From assembly GCF_008107725.1 (NCBI RefSeq), contig NZ_VIRN01000068.1, positions 186,001 through 250,000 of the forward strand: a stretch of 64,000 bases of DNA. Reading direction: 5' to 3'. A program made the position numbers and the translations under genes. The first letter of the stretch is position 1; every line of letters starts with the position of its first letter. Shown here in pieces: positions 33,622-41,976 of this stretch. The notes under the pieces were generated by a model that did no database searches, was not told where the DNA came from, and worked only from the letters and a program-made list of their open reading frames with translations. This DNA is from Marinobacter sp. BW6. Its GTDB lineage: Bacteria; Pseudomonadota; Gammaproteobacteria; Pseudomonadales; Oleiphilaceae.

Positions 33622-35598
33622 ATGCTACCCCTATTCAAGAAGGCCATGCTGGCAGCCTTAAGTGCCGGTTTACTGTTCCCAGCGATCGTTCAGGCTGAAA
33701 CCTCCAAGCCGGCAGCTGCGGTGACAGCACAGGTTAACCAGGCAGTACTGAACGAGCTGCCGTTTGCTGACACGCGATCATTTGAGGATGCGCGTCGTGG
33801 TTTCGTGGGTGCGCTGCCGAATGGCCGGGTACTGGACGAAGAGGGTCATGTGGCCTGGGACATGGAGCCCTACGCCTTCCTCAATGGCGATTCAGCTCCG
33901 GATTCCGTCAACCCCAGCCTGTGGCGCATGGCGCAGTTGAATGCGATCCATGGGCTGTTCGAGGTGGTGGATGGCATGTACCAGGTCCGCAACATGGATC
34001 TGTCCAATATGACCATCATCGAGGGTGACAGCGGCCTGATCATCATCGATCCCCTGCTGACGCCTGCAACGGCGCGCGCCGGTCTGGAGCTTTATTACCA
34101 GCACCGAGGCAAGAAGCCCGTTGTGGCCGTGCTTTATACACACAATCATGCGGATCATTTCGGGGGTGTGAAAGGTGTGGTGAATGAGGAGGATGTCCGG
34201 GCTGGGAAGGTGCGGATCTATGCTCCGGAGGGGTTCATGGAGCATGCAATTGCAGAGAACGTGATTGCCGGCAACGCGATGACCCGTCGCGCCACCTACC
34301 AGTTTGGCGCCGGCTTGCCTCCAGGCGTTAGAGGCCATGTCGACACCGGGCTTGGCAAGGCATTGGGTAGTGGCGGGCTCAGCCTCATTGCACCCACGGA
34401 TACGGTACCTGACAACGCCAATCTGACCATTGATGGTATCGAGATTGAGTTCCAGATGGCGCACGGCACCGAAGCCGAATCTGAGATGATGATGTATTTC
34501 CCTCAGTTCAGTGTGCTCAACACCGCCGAGATCACCAGCCAGCAACTGCATAACATCTACACCATCCGCGGAGCCGCGATTCGGGACGCCAATTCCTGGT
34601 CCAAATTTATCGATAAGGTACTGGTTCGCTTCGCCGATCGCGCGGACATTCTGGTGGCCCAGCATCACTGGCCGATCTGGAACCCGGAAGACATCACGCA
34701 TTTTCTGGAAGTTCAAAGGGACCTTTACAAGCATATCCATGATCAGACGGTTCGTATGATGAACCGCGGCATGTTGCCCGGGGATATTGCTGAAAACCTG
34801 CAGTTGCCTGAAAGCCTGAACCAGGAATGGTCAGCGCGCGGTTATTACGGAACCGTCAGCCACAATGCCCGCGGTGTATATCAGCGCTACATGGGTTGGT
34901 ATGACGCCAATCCCGCCAACCTAAACCCTTTGCCACCTAGTGAAGAATCCAGACGCACCATTGATTACATGGGCGGTGAGGCGGAAGTGCTCCGAAAGGC
35001 CCGCAAAGACTTTGCCGACGGAGACTATCGCTGGGTGGCATCAGTGATGCGACATCTCGTTTATGCCAACCCTGAAAACCGTGAAGCGCGCGAACTGGGG
35101 GCGGACGCTCTCGAGCAGCTTGGCTACCAGGCTGAGGCGGGCACCTGGCGTAGTGCCTACCTTGTTGGCGCGCATGAATTGCGCCACGGCGTGATTACGC
35201 CGAAACATGTGGGGCTGCAGCCAGACCTGATGCAGGCGCTGGAAACCAGCATGTTTTTTGATGCCATGGGGGTAAGGGTTGACCCGGAAAAAGCGGCTGG
35301 AAAGCACCTGGTGATTAACTGGTCCATTACCGACAAGGGCGAGGATTACCGGCTGAACTTACAGAATGCCACGCTGACCCATCGGTCAGGGGAACTGGAC
35401 GAGCATGCCCACGCCAGCGTGAGTATGTCCCGAGCGGTTCTGGACAATATCCTCCTGCAAAAAACCAGTTTCCCGGAGGCGGTGGAGGCAGGCGATATCA
35501 AGGTTGAAGAATCAGTGGACGCCTTCTTTGGCCTGCTGCAAATGCTCGAACAGCCGCCATCAAACTTTGCCATCATTGAACCGGTGGCGATGCAATGA
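33622..35598 (+). CDS. Alkyl sulfatase, metallo-beta-lactamase-fold (SdsA1/BDS1 type)
   Basis: A 658-residue secreted hydrolase that releases sulfate and an alcohol from alkyl sulfates such as dodecyl sulfate. ATG 33622 follows GAGGAG and opens a signal peptide (LFKKAMLAALSAGLLF, ending IVQA). The dinuclear zinc site THNHADHFGG places His174, His176, Asp178 and His179 close to the positions in SdsA1. AQHHWPIW near residue 352 and the Arg/Tyr-rich YHDQ-like segments follow. The dimerisation domain and the C-terminal SCP2-like domain (about residues 525-655) are both present. Coupled by ATGA to the GMC oxidoreductase. Confidence 0.92.
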   Translation: MLPLFKKAMLAALSAGLLFPAIVQAETSKPAAAVTAQVNQAVLNELPFADTRSFEDARRGFVGALPNGRVLDEEGHVAWDMEPYAFLNGDSAPDSVNPSLWRMAQLNAIHGLFEVVDGMYQVRNMDLSNMTIIEGDSGLIIIDPLLTPATARAGLELYYQHRGKKPVVAVLYTHNHADHFGGVKGVVNEEDVRAGKVRIYAPEGFMEHAIAENVIAGNAMTRRATYQFGAGLPPGVRGHVDTGLGKALGSGGLSLIAPTDTVPDNANLTIDGIEIEFQMAHGTEAESEMMMYFPQFSVLNTAEITSQQLHNIYTIRGAAIRDANSWSKFIDKVLVRFADRADILVAQHHWPIWNPEDITHFLEVQRDLYKHIHDQTVRMMNRGMLPGDIAENLQLPESLNQEWSARGYYGTVSHNARGVYQRYMGWYDANPANLNPLPPSEESRRTIDYMGGEAEVLRKARKDFADGDYRWVASVMRHLVYANPENREARELGADALEQLGYQAEAGTWRSAYLVGAHELRHGVITPKHVGLQPDLMQALETSMFFDAMGVRVDPEKAAGKHLVINWSITDKGEDYRLNLQNATLTHRSGELDEHAHASVSMSRAVLDNILLQKTSFPEAVEAGDIKVEESVDAFFGLLQMLEQPPSNFAIIEPVAMQ

Positions 35599-37202
35599 TC
35601 AACGAGAGCTTTGATTACATCGTCGTCGGTGCCGGCTCTGCCGGCTGTGTACTGGCAGACCGCCTGTCAGCGGACGGCCGATATTCTGTCTGCGTAATAG
35701 AGGCCGGGCCCGGCAAAGGCTCGTTCACAATCCGGACACCGGGCGCTTTTGCTGCCCATATGTTCATCAAGACATACAACTGGGCGTTCAACGCCAGGCC
35801 CGACCAGCGACTGCGTGGTGGCCAGCCTTTGTTTACCCCTCGTGGCAAAGGGCTGGGGGGGAGTTCGTTAATCAACGGTATGTTGTATGTGCGGGGCCAG
35901 AAAGAGGACTACGACGAGTGGGAGGCTCTGGGTAATGAAGGCTGGGGCTATGCCGAGATGTTGCCTTACTTCCTGAAATCGGAACACCACGAGACGCTGG
36001 CCGGAACCCCCTATCATGGCAAAGGCGGCAACCTCTATATCAGTGCTCCGGAAACGGCCGAATATCCGATGTCTGGAGTCTTCGTCGATGCGGCCCGACA
36101 GGCCGGTTTTCGCTACAGCAGTGATTTTAACGGCGCCGAACAGGAAGGTGTGGGGTATTTCCACCTGAACATCAAAAACGGCCGTCGGTTTGGTGCCGCC
36201 GATGCGTACCTCAAGCCCGCGATGAATCGCCAAAACCTGACCGTGCTTACCGAAGCGCGGGTGAAAAAAGTGGTGCTCGAGGGCAAGCGGGCCGTTGCGG
36301 TAGCGCTTCGTCACAAGGACAAAGACCTGGTGTTGCAGGCAAATCGGGAAATCATTCTCAGTGGTGGGGCAGTTAATTCACCACAGTTGCTTCAGCTTTC
36401 AGGCGTCGGAGACTGCGACGCGCTGGAAAGCCTGGGTATTCGGTGCCTGCACGAATTGCCGGGAGTGGGCAAGAACCTCCAGGAGCACGTGGATGCCTGT
36501 GTGCTTGTCTCAAGCCGGAAAAACAACGGCTTCACGGCCTCGCTCGGCGGCCTGCTGAAAATGGTCCCGGATACCATCCGATACCTCCTCAGTAAACGGG
36601 GCAAGCTCGCTAAATCCATCACCGAGGCTGGCGGTTTTATCAAATCCAGTGACAGCGTTAATCGTCCGGATGTTCAGCTCCACATGCTGCCGCTCCTGTT
36701 TGATGATAGCGGTCGGGACCTGAAACTCATGTCCAACCCCGGTTATTCAGTGCATGTCTGTGTGCTGCGGCCGAAGAGCTCCGGCACCGTAACCATAACG
36801 TCGGCCGATCCGTTTGCGGCGCCGGAAATCGACTACAACTTCTTTGCCGATCCCGATGACTGCAAAGTCATGGTGGATGGTATCCGCCAGGCCCGCCGGA
36901 TTCTCGCGGCGAAGGCCTTTGACGATTATCGGGGTGAGGAACTCCACCCGGGCGCAGATCGCCAGTCTGACGAGCAGATCATCGAAAAGGTGAAGGAAAA
37001 GGTGGGCCTGGTATACCACCCGGTGGGTACCTGCAAAATGGGAACTGACAGGATGGCGGTAGTGGACCCACAACTCAGGGTGCACGGGCTCGAGGGCCTC
37101 CGTGTCGTGGACGCGTCCATCATGCCACGGCTGATTAGCGGCAATACCAACGCGCCTACGATTGCCATTGCCGAAAAGGCTGCTGACATGATCCTCAAGT
37201 AG
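35595..37202 (+). CDS. GMC-family FAD alcohol dehydrogenase/choline dehydrogenase-like
   Basis: A 535-residue flavoprotein. YIVVGAGSAGCVLADRLS near residue 9 is the Rossmann FAD motif, LGGSSLINGMLYVRGQKEDY near 90 is GMC signature 1, LSGGAVNSPQLLQLSGVG near 254 is signature 2, and the C-terminal VYHPVGTCKMG carries the catalytic His. Its ATG overlaps the alkyl sulfatase stop (ATGA), so it most likely oxidises the alcohol released by the sulfatase to the aldehyde. Annotation as choline dehydrogenase (BetA) is the usual automatic label, but the context argues for a long-chain alcohol. There is no signal peptide. Confidence 0.88.
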   Translation: MINESFDYIVVGAGSAGCVLADRLSADGRYSVCVIEAGPGKGSFTIRTPGAFAAHMFIKTYNWAFNARPDQRLRGGQPLFTPRGKGLGGSSLINGMLYVRGQKEDYDEWEALGNEGWGYAEMLPYFLKSEHHETLAGTPYHGKGGNLYISAPETAEYPMSGVFVDAARQAGFRYSSDFNGAEQEGVGYFHLNIKNGRRFGAADAYLKPAMNRQNLTVLTEARVKKVVLEGKRAVAVALRHKDKDLVLQANREIILSGGAVNSPQLLQLSGVGDCDALESLGIRCLHELPGVGKNLQEHVDACVLVSSRKNNGFTASLGGLLKMVPDTIRYLLSKRGKLAKSITEAGGFIKSSDSVNRPDVQLHMLPLLFDDSGRDLKLMSNPGYSVHVCVLRPKSSGTVTITSADPFAAPEIDYNFFADPDDCKVMVDGIRQARRILAAKAFDDYRGEELHPGADRQSDEQIIEKVKEKVGLVYHPVGTCKMGTDRMAVVDPQLRVHGLEGLRVVDASIMPRLISGNTNAPTIAIAEKAADMILK

Positions 37203-37227
37203 GAGGTGGGTTCCGACATTCGGTCCC

Positions 37228-37749
37228 TCATTGGTCTCGGCGGGGAGATTCGAGAGAAACGTCAATAAGTCCGTGCTGAAGCTTTTTCAAAAGATGGAGC
37301 AAGCTGACGCCGTCATCAAAACTCATCTCCTGCATGGCTTGTCGGTAAAACTCGGCAATGGTGTCCTGCAGTCGATTCCAGAAAGTCCGACCAGATTCGG
37401 TCAGCACCACCAGCCGAGCCCGGCGGTCTTGGGGATCCGGTATCCGAACGACGTGCCCATCTCTTTCCATTCGTTTGAGGACGCCATCGAGGTTTTGGCG
37501 ACTGACGTAAAGGTACTCTTTCAACTGGTTGAATGAGGTGCCGTCTTCGAATCCTTCTCGGGACAAAGCACCCAGTACTGCCCACTGCACAGCACTGATG
37601 CCCATCTCATTCTGAACCTGGCGCTGCAGAATGTTTCCAGTCTGGAACAGGCGAAAAAATAGCCGGTTGGGAATGCCTCCGGATTCGTTAACGATCATTT
37701 CGTATCCCATTGGTAAAGAATGGTTCGCAAGACGTTTGAGTCTATTCAT
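37228..37749 (-). CDS. MarR-family transcriptional regulator, probably of cyclohexanecarboxylate genes
   Basis: A MarR-type winged-helix regulator of about 173 residues. The helix-turn-helix and wing read NQLKEYLYVSRQNLDGVLKR, then ERDGHVVRIPDPQDRRARLV, the normal MarR signature. Four in-frame starts are possible (37764 GTG, 37749, 37710, 37698); none has a clear Shine-Dalgarno, so 37749 is a compromise. It is the last gene of the leftward group aliA-badH-badI-aliB-binding protein. In Rhodopseudomonas palustris the MarR protein BadR represses the same pathway genes, so this is a functional analogue by context. Confidence 0.8.
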   Translation of the reverse strand: MNRLKRLANHSLPMGYEMIVNESGGIPNRLFFRLFQTGNILQRQVQNEMGISAVQWAVLGALSREGFEDGTSFNQLKEYLYVSRQNLDGVLKRMERDGHVVRIPDPQDRRARLVVLTESGRTFWNRLQDTIAEFYRQAMQEMSFDDGVSLLHLLKKLQHGLIDVSLESPRRDQ

Positions 37750-37829
37750 CAGCGATATCTTCACATAGATCCGGGGTGATCTTCCGCATTTTCTTGCGTC
37801 ACGCCGAAGGAGTAGGGCACCTGGAATCC

Positions 37830-37859
37830 GGAGTTCCCTGAGGTCTCGCAGGAAACTCC
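37830..37859 (-). other. Intercistronic hairpin after the binding-protein gene
   Basis: GGAGTTCCCTG and CAGGAAACTCC pair with one mismatch around an 8-nt loop, 17 bp beyond the stop of the binding-protein gene at 37877. There is no T-tract. Such hairpins often stabilise the abundant binding-protein mRNA and reduce read-through to the regulator gene; that role is inferred. Confidence 0.55.
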
Positions 37860-37876
37860 GTAGTCGCAGTCTTCAC

Positions 37877-39088
37877 TCAGTTATTGATCAGTTTGCACTT
37901 GCTCTCGGATAGCGGGCGGAACGCTTCGTCGCCGGGAATAGTTCGAACGATCTTGTACAGATCCCACTCGCCGGTAGATTCTTCCGGTGTTTTCACCTGG
38001 GCCAGATACATGTCATGAACCATGCGGCCGTCTTCACGGATACGACCGTTTTTGGCAAACATGTCGTTGATCGGAGTCTCTATCAGATGCTGGCGGACAG
38101 TTTGGGAGTCATCCGAGCCAGTAGCTTCCACCGCCTTCAGGTATTGCATCGTGCTGGAGTAGATGCCCGCATGCACCATGGTTGGACGGGTGCCGGTTTC
38201 TTCCATGAAACGATCAGACCACTCACGAGTCTCGTCGTTCATGTCCCAGTACCAACCGGTAGTAAGCTGCAGCCCCTGAGCCGCCTGAGGACCGAGAGCG
38301 TGTATGTCACTGATAAATACGACAAGCCCGGCAATGGTTTGGCCTGACTGGGTAATACCGAACTCTGCCGCAGTGGTGATCGCATTGGTGGTATCTGCAC
38401 CGGCGTTTGCCAGAGCAATGACATCGGCGCCAGAAGCCTGGGCCTGCAAAATAAATGAAGAGAAGTCAGGAGTCGGGAATGGGTGGCGGATGCTTCCCAG
38501 AATCTCACCACCATTGGCTTCTACAACCCGTGTGACGTCCGCTTCCATGGCATGACCGAAGGCATAGTCTGCGGTCAGTATGTACCAGGATTTGCCGCCT
38601 TCCTGAACGATCGCGGTTGGGGTGCCAATGGACAGTGCGTAGGTGTCATAGACGTACTGAATATGATTTGGGGTGCAGTGTTCGTTGGTGATGCTTGAGG
38701 CTGCGGACCCGGAGATCATCGCCAGTTTGTTGTTCTCTTCAAGGATCTTGGTGGTGGCGATTGTCACAGAAGAGGCCACCAAACCGCCAACCATGTCGAC
38801 TCCGTCGTTTTCTACCCAGCGACGCACGGTGCTGGAGGCAACGTCCGGGCTGTTGCGGTCGTCAGCACTGACTACCTCAATGGTGGCATTGTTGACCTTG
38901 CCGCCAAAATCAGCAACCGCCATTTCCATCGCCGTCAAACCATTCGGGCCGGCAAGATCACGGTACGTGCCAGACATGTCAGCGAGATATCCCAGCTTAA
39001 CCGTATCTCCAGATATGGCAGCCTGGGCACTGCCTGCCATAAGAGCTGAGGCAACGACTGAGGGCAGAAGCTTTTTTGTATTTTTCAT
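37877..39088 (-). CDS. ABC transporter substrate-binding protein (type I, LivJ-like) of the cyclohexanecarboxylate operon
   Basis: A 403-residue periplasmic binding protein. A signal peptide (MKNTKKLLPSVVASALMAG, cleavage near AQA) precedes ISGDTVKLGYLADMSGTYRD, the usual first strand and ligand loop. Segments such as WYILTADYAFGHAMEADV and GTRPTMVHAGIYSSTMQYLK are standard for this family and resemble aromatic or alicyclic acid-binding members. It lies 74 bp downstream of the acyl-CoA dehydrogenase gene on the same strand. No permease or ATPase gene is adjacent, so its membrane partners must be encoded elsewhere. The likely ligand, cyclohexanecarboxylate or a related acid, is inferred from context. 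Confidence 0.87.
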   Translation of the reverse strand: MKNTKKLLPSVVASALMAGSAQAAISGDTVKLGYLADMSGTYRDLAGPNGLTAMEMAVADFGGKVNNATIEVVSADDRNSPDVASSTVRRWVENDGVDMVGGLVASSVTIATTKILEENNKLAMISGSAASSITNEHCTPNHIQYVYDTYALSIGTPTAIVQEGGKSWYILTADYAFGHAMEADVTRVVEANGGEILGSIRHPFPTPDFSSFILQAQASGADVIALANAGADTTNAITTAAEFGITQSGQTIAGLVVFISDIHALGPQAAQGLQLTTGWYWDMNDETREWSDRFMEETGTRPTMVHAGIYSSTMQYLKAVEATGSDDSQTVRQHLIETPINDMFAKNGRIREDGRMVHDMYLAQVKTPEESTGEWDLYKIVRTIPGDEAFRPLSESKCKLINN

Positions 39089-39162
39089 TGTTCTATCGAT
39101 CTCCGCTACGAAACTTGTTTTGGTTTGGGTTCTTGTTGCTTTTGTCAGGTTGATTCGTTTGC

Positions 39163-40302
39163 TTACTTGGGTAGGTATTCCTTCGCAATGATGTTTTTCA
39201 TGATCTGGGCTGTGCCATCGCCAATCTGAAGACCAAGAACATCTCTCAGGCGCTGGGCAAACGGCAGGTCCTCACCCCAGCCGGTATGGCCGTGGGCCAG
39301 CAGGCACTGTTTCACCACATCAAAGGCCAATTTCGGTCCCCACCATTTATTCATGGCGGCTTCGGCGTTATGGGGCAGGTTGTTGTCCTTGAGCCATAGT
39401 GCGTGGTAGCACTGCATGCGCGCAGCATGAACATAGGTCTGGTATTCAGCCAGCGGATGAGTCAGACCCTGGAACGCGGACAGGTTCTGGCCGAAGGCGG
39501 TTCGCTCGGTCAGCCATTGCCAGGTTTCATCCAGGGATTGTTGCGCGACGGCCAGGCACTGCAGGCCGATCAGGGCGCGGCTGTAATCAAAGCCCTGCAT
39601 GACCTGTTTGAAGCCTTTTCCCTCGTCGCCCATCATGTTGACGGCGGGCACTTCCACGTTATCGAAGAAGATCGAGCCGCGACCGATAGCACGCTGGCCG
39701 TTGTCCTCAAAACGGGTAGTGGTGATGCCTGGACTGTCCATGGGCACCAGGAACGCGCTGATGCCGGAGGCCCGTTGTTCCACCGTGCCGGTACGGGCAA
39801 AGACCACTGCCACGTCGGCCTGGTCGGCCATGGAGATTGACGTTTTCTCACCGTTGAGCACGTAAACGTCGCCCTTCTTCTCTGCTTTGAGGCGCAGGTT
39901 GGCGGCGTCGGAGCCGCCGTGGGGTTCGGTCAGTGCGATGCAGGCCACTTTTTGGCCGGTGGTCATGCCGTGCAGCCACTCCTTCGCCAGGTCTGGGGCC
40001 GCGTGGCTGGCAATGATCTGGCCGTTCAGGGAAGTCAGCAGGGGGATGTAGCCAACGTTGAAATCCCCTGTGGAGATTTCCTCGATGATCAGGCCACTGG
40101 TAACACAGTCCATGCCGCTGCCGCCGAACTCTTCGGGCAGTTCGCCACCAAGCAGTCCCATCTCGCCGAGCTGGCGGATGACATCCTTTTCGATGACGCC
40201 TTCCTGATCCCGTTTGCGGTAGCCCGGAGCCAGCACCTCGGCGCTGAAGCGGGCCACAACGTCGCGGATCGCGTTCTGTTCTTCATTAAATGCGAAATTC
40301 AT
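39163..40302 (-). CDS. aliB: Acyl-CoA dehydrogenase, probably cyclohexanecarboxyl-CoA dehydrogenase (AliB)
   Basis: A 379-residue FAD acyl-CoA dehydrogenase. ALTEPHGGSDAANLRLKA near residue 128 and VYVLNGEKTSISMADQADVA near 152 are the FAD and substrate segments, and the C-terminal LGLQIGDGTAQIMKNIIAKE is the closing signature. GGAG 7 nt before the ATG supports the start. In the pathway it would make cyclohex-1-ene-1-carboxyl-CoA from cyclohexanecarboxyl-CoA. The assignment rests on its place after badI in the same operon; the sequence alone shows only the family. Confidence 0.82.
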   Translation of the reverse strand: MNFAFNEEQNAIRDVVARFSAEVLAPGYRKRDQEGVIEKDVIRQLGEMGLLGGELPEEFGGSGMDCVTSGLIIEEISTGDFNVGYIPLLTSLNGQIIASHAAPDLAKEWLHGMTTGQKVACIALTEPHGGSDAANLRLKAEKKGDVYVLNGEKTSISMADQADVAVVFARTGTVEQRASGISAFLVPMDSPGITTTRFEDNGQRAIGRGSIFFDNVEVPAVNMMGDEGKGFKQVMQGFDYSRALIGLQCLAVAQQSLDETWQWLTERTAFGQNLSAFQGLTHPLAEYQTYVHAARMQCYHALWLKDNNLPHNAEAAMNKWWGPKLAFDVVKQCLLAHGHTGWGEDLPFAQRLRDVLGLQIGDGTAQIMKNIIAKEYLPK

Positions 40303-40324
40303 GGTGTTCTCCGGGAGTGTCTGT

Positions 40325-40351
40325 GACCCGGTGACGGGTGGCCACCGGGTC
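40325..40351 (-). other. Intercistronic hairpin between badI and aliB
   Basis: GACCCGGTG and CACCGGGTC form a perfect 9-bp stem with a 9-nt loop in the 56-bp gap between badI and aliB. No T-tract follows on the reverse strand, so it is more likely an mRNA stability or processing element than a terminator. Confidence 0.55.
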
Positions 40352-40358
40352 GGTCCGC

Positions 40359-41141
40359 TTACTTGTAGAATTTCCGGAAGTCCGGCTTGCGCTTTTCCTT
40401 GAAGGCTTTCACGCCTTCTTTGGACTCGTCGGTGTCGTAATAGAGGCTCAGAGCCTGCATCCCGAGGGCTCCAATACCGGCAATGTTGTCACTATCGGCG
40501 TTGAACGAGCGTTTTGCGATGGTGAGAGCGGTGGGGCTCTTCTCCAGGATTTCCTCACACCACTTCTGTACTTCCTCATCCAGCTGTTCCGGTGGCACCA
40601 CGGCGTTGACCAGGCCCCAATCCAGTGCCTGCTGTGCACTGTACTTGCGGCACAGGTACCAGATTTCCCGGGCGCGCTTCTCACCGACAACCCGCGCCAG
40701 GTAAGCGGTGCCGAAGCCGGGATCCACCGAGCCGACTTTCGGGCCGACCTGGCCAAAGACGGCAGTTTCCGAGGCAATGCTCAGATCACAGATCACGTGC
40801 AGCACGTGGCCGCCGCCGATAGCGAAGCCGTTGACCCGGGCAATCACCGGCTTGGGCACTTCGCGGATGGTGCGCTGAAGCTCTTCCACGGGCAGGCCAA
40901 TCAGACCGCGGCCGTCGTACTGGCCTTCGTGGGCGCCCTGGTCGCCGCCGGTGCAGAAGGCTTTTTCACCAGCGCCGGTGAACACGATGACGCCGATGTC
41001 CTTGTTCCAGCCGGCGCGGTTGAAGGCGTCCAGCAGCTCCATGCAGGTCTGGCCGCGGAAAGCGTTGTAACGATCCGGCCGATTGATGGTGATGGTGGCG
41101 ACGCCGTTGTTTTCGTCGTACAGGATGTCTTCGTAATTCAT
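40359..41141 (-). CDS. badI: 2-ketocyclohexanecarboxyl-CoA hydrolase BadI (ring-opening, MenB-like)
   Basis: A 260-residue crotonase-fold enzyme that hydrolytically opens the ring of 2-ketocyclohexanecarboxyl-CoA to pimeloyl-CoA. It is closely MenB-like: FCTGGDQGAHEGQYDGRG, VNGFAIGGGHVLHVICDLSI and FGQVGPKVGSVDPGFGTAYL. The last includes the G-P-K-V-G-S-x-D element of MenB and BadI rather than the Glu pair of hydratases. The SD AAGGAGAACG precedes the ATG. Placed between badH and aliB in the pathway order, it is assigned as BadI rather than naphthoyl-CoA synthase because no other menaquinone gene is present. Confidence 0.88.
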   Translation of the reverse strand: MNYEDILYDENNGVATITINRPDRYNAFRGQTCMELLDAFNRAGWNKDIGVIVFTGAGEKAFCTGGDQGAHEGQYDGRGLIGLPVEELQRTIREVPKPVIARVNGFAIGGGHVLHVICDLSIASETAVFGQVGPKVGSVDPGFGTAYLARVVGEKRAREIWYLCRKYSAQQALDWGLVNAVVPPEQLDEEVQKWCEEILEKSPTALTIAKRSFNADSDNIAGIGALGMQALSLYYDTDESKEGVKAFKEKRKPDFRKFYK

Positions 41142-41173
41142 GGTGCGTTCTCCTTGATCGTTTAACTGGTCGC

Positions 41174-41941
41174 TTACCCGGCCATGGTCAGGCCGCCGGA
41201 CACGCTGATCACCTGGCCGGTGATGAAGTTGGCATCGTCACTGGCGAGCAGGGCGATGACGCCGGGGTAGTCTTCGGGTTGGGCCAGGCGCTTCATGGGC
41301 ACCGCGTTGCGGAAGGCTTCCAGTAGCTTCTCCGGATTTGGGGCGGTTTCCGCCACGCCCTTGAGTAGTGCAGTGTCAGTGGGGCCGGGACAGACCACGT
41401 TCAGGCACACGTTCTTGGTGGCCAGTTCCCGGGCCACGGTTTTGCTGAAGCCCACCAGGCCGGCCTTGCAGGCGGCGTAGACGGATTCGCCGGAGGAGCC
41501 GACCCGGGCCGCGTCGGAGGCAATGTTGATGACCTTGCCGCCACCGGCGGCAATCATCTTTGGCAGTACCACATGATGCATGTTCAGTGCACCGGTGAGG
41601 TTCACTGCAATCAGCTGGTCCCAAAGTTTCGGCTCGGTTTTCAGGAACGGCATGAAACGGTCGAAACCGGCGTTGTTCACCAGCACCGTGGGCACGCCCA
41701 GATCGTTTTCGATGGCGGCCACGGTGTCAGTAATCGCGGCGTAATCGGTAATGTCGGCGGCGTAAGCTTTTGCCTTGCCTCCGGCTTCGGTAATCAGGTC
41801 TGCCGTGGCCTGGGCCGCGCTTTCATCACGGTCCAGTACGGCCACAGCGCTGCCTTCCTCGGCAAAGCGCTGACACACGGCGCGGCCAATGCCGCCCCCG
41901 CCACCGGTCACGATGACTGTTTTTCCGTTAAGGCCTCTCAT
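41174..41941 (-). CDS. badH: 2-hydroxycyclohexanecarboxyl-CoA dehydrogenase BadH (SDR family)
   Basis: A 255-residue short-chain dehydrogenase. VIVTGGGGGIGRAVCQRFAE near residue 9 is the cofactor-binding motif, LVNNAGFDRFMPF near 87 is the NNAG element, and the catalytic region has S-S-G-E-S-V-Y-A-A-C-K (Tyr-x-x-x-Lys) near 152. It would oxidise the 2-hydroxy thioester with NAD+. AGGAG lies 9 nt before the ATG. It sits between aliA and badI, 32 bp upstream of badI, as in Rhodopseudomonas. Confidence 0.87.
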   Translation of the reverse strand: MRGLNGKTVIVTGGGGGIGRAVCQRFAEEGSAVAVLDRDESAAQATADLITEAGGKAKAYAADITDYAAITDTVAAIENDLGVPTVLVNNAGFDRFMPFLKTEPKLWDQLIAVNLTGALNMHHVVLPKMIAAGGGKVINIASDAARVGSSGESVYAACKAGLVGFSKTVARELATKNVCLNVVCPGPTDTALLKGVAETAPNPEKLLEAFRNAVPMKRLAQPEDYPGVIALLASDDANFITGQVISVSGGLTMAG

Positions 41942-41976
41942 GATGACTTGCTCCTGTAGCTGTTAGATCAATGGGA

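Noticed and set aside
40359..41141. Annotation as MenB (naphthoyl-CoA synthase)
   Set aside because: Sequence is MenB-like, but no menaquinone genes are near and the operon has aliA, badH and aliB, so BadI fits better.
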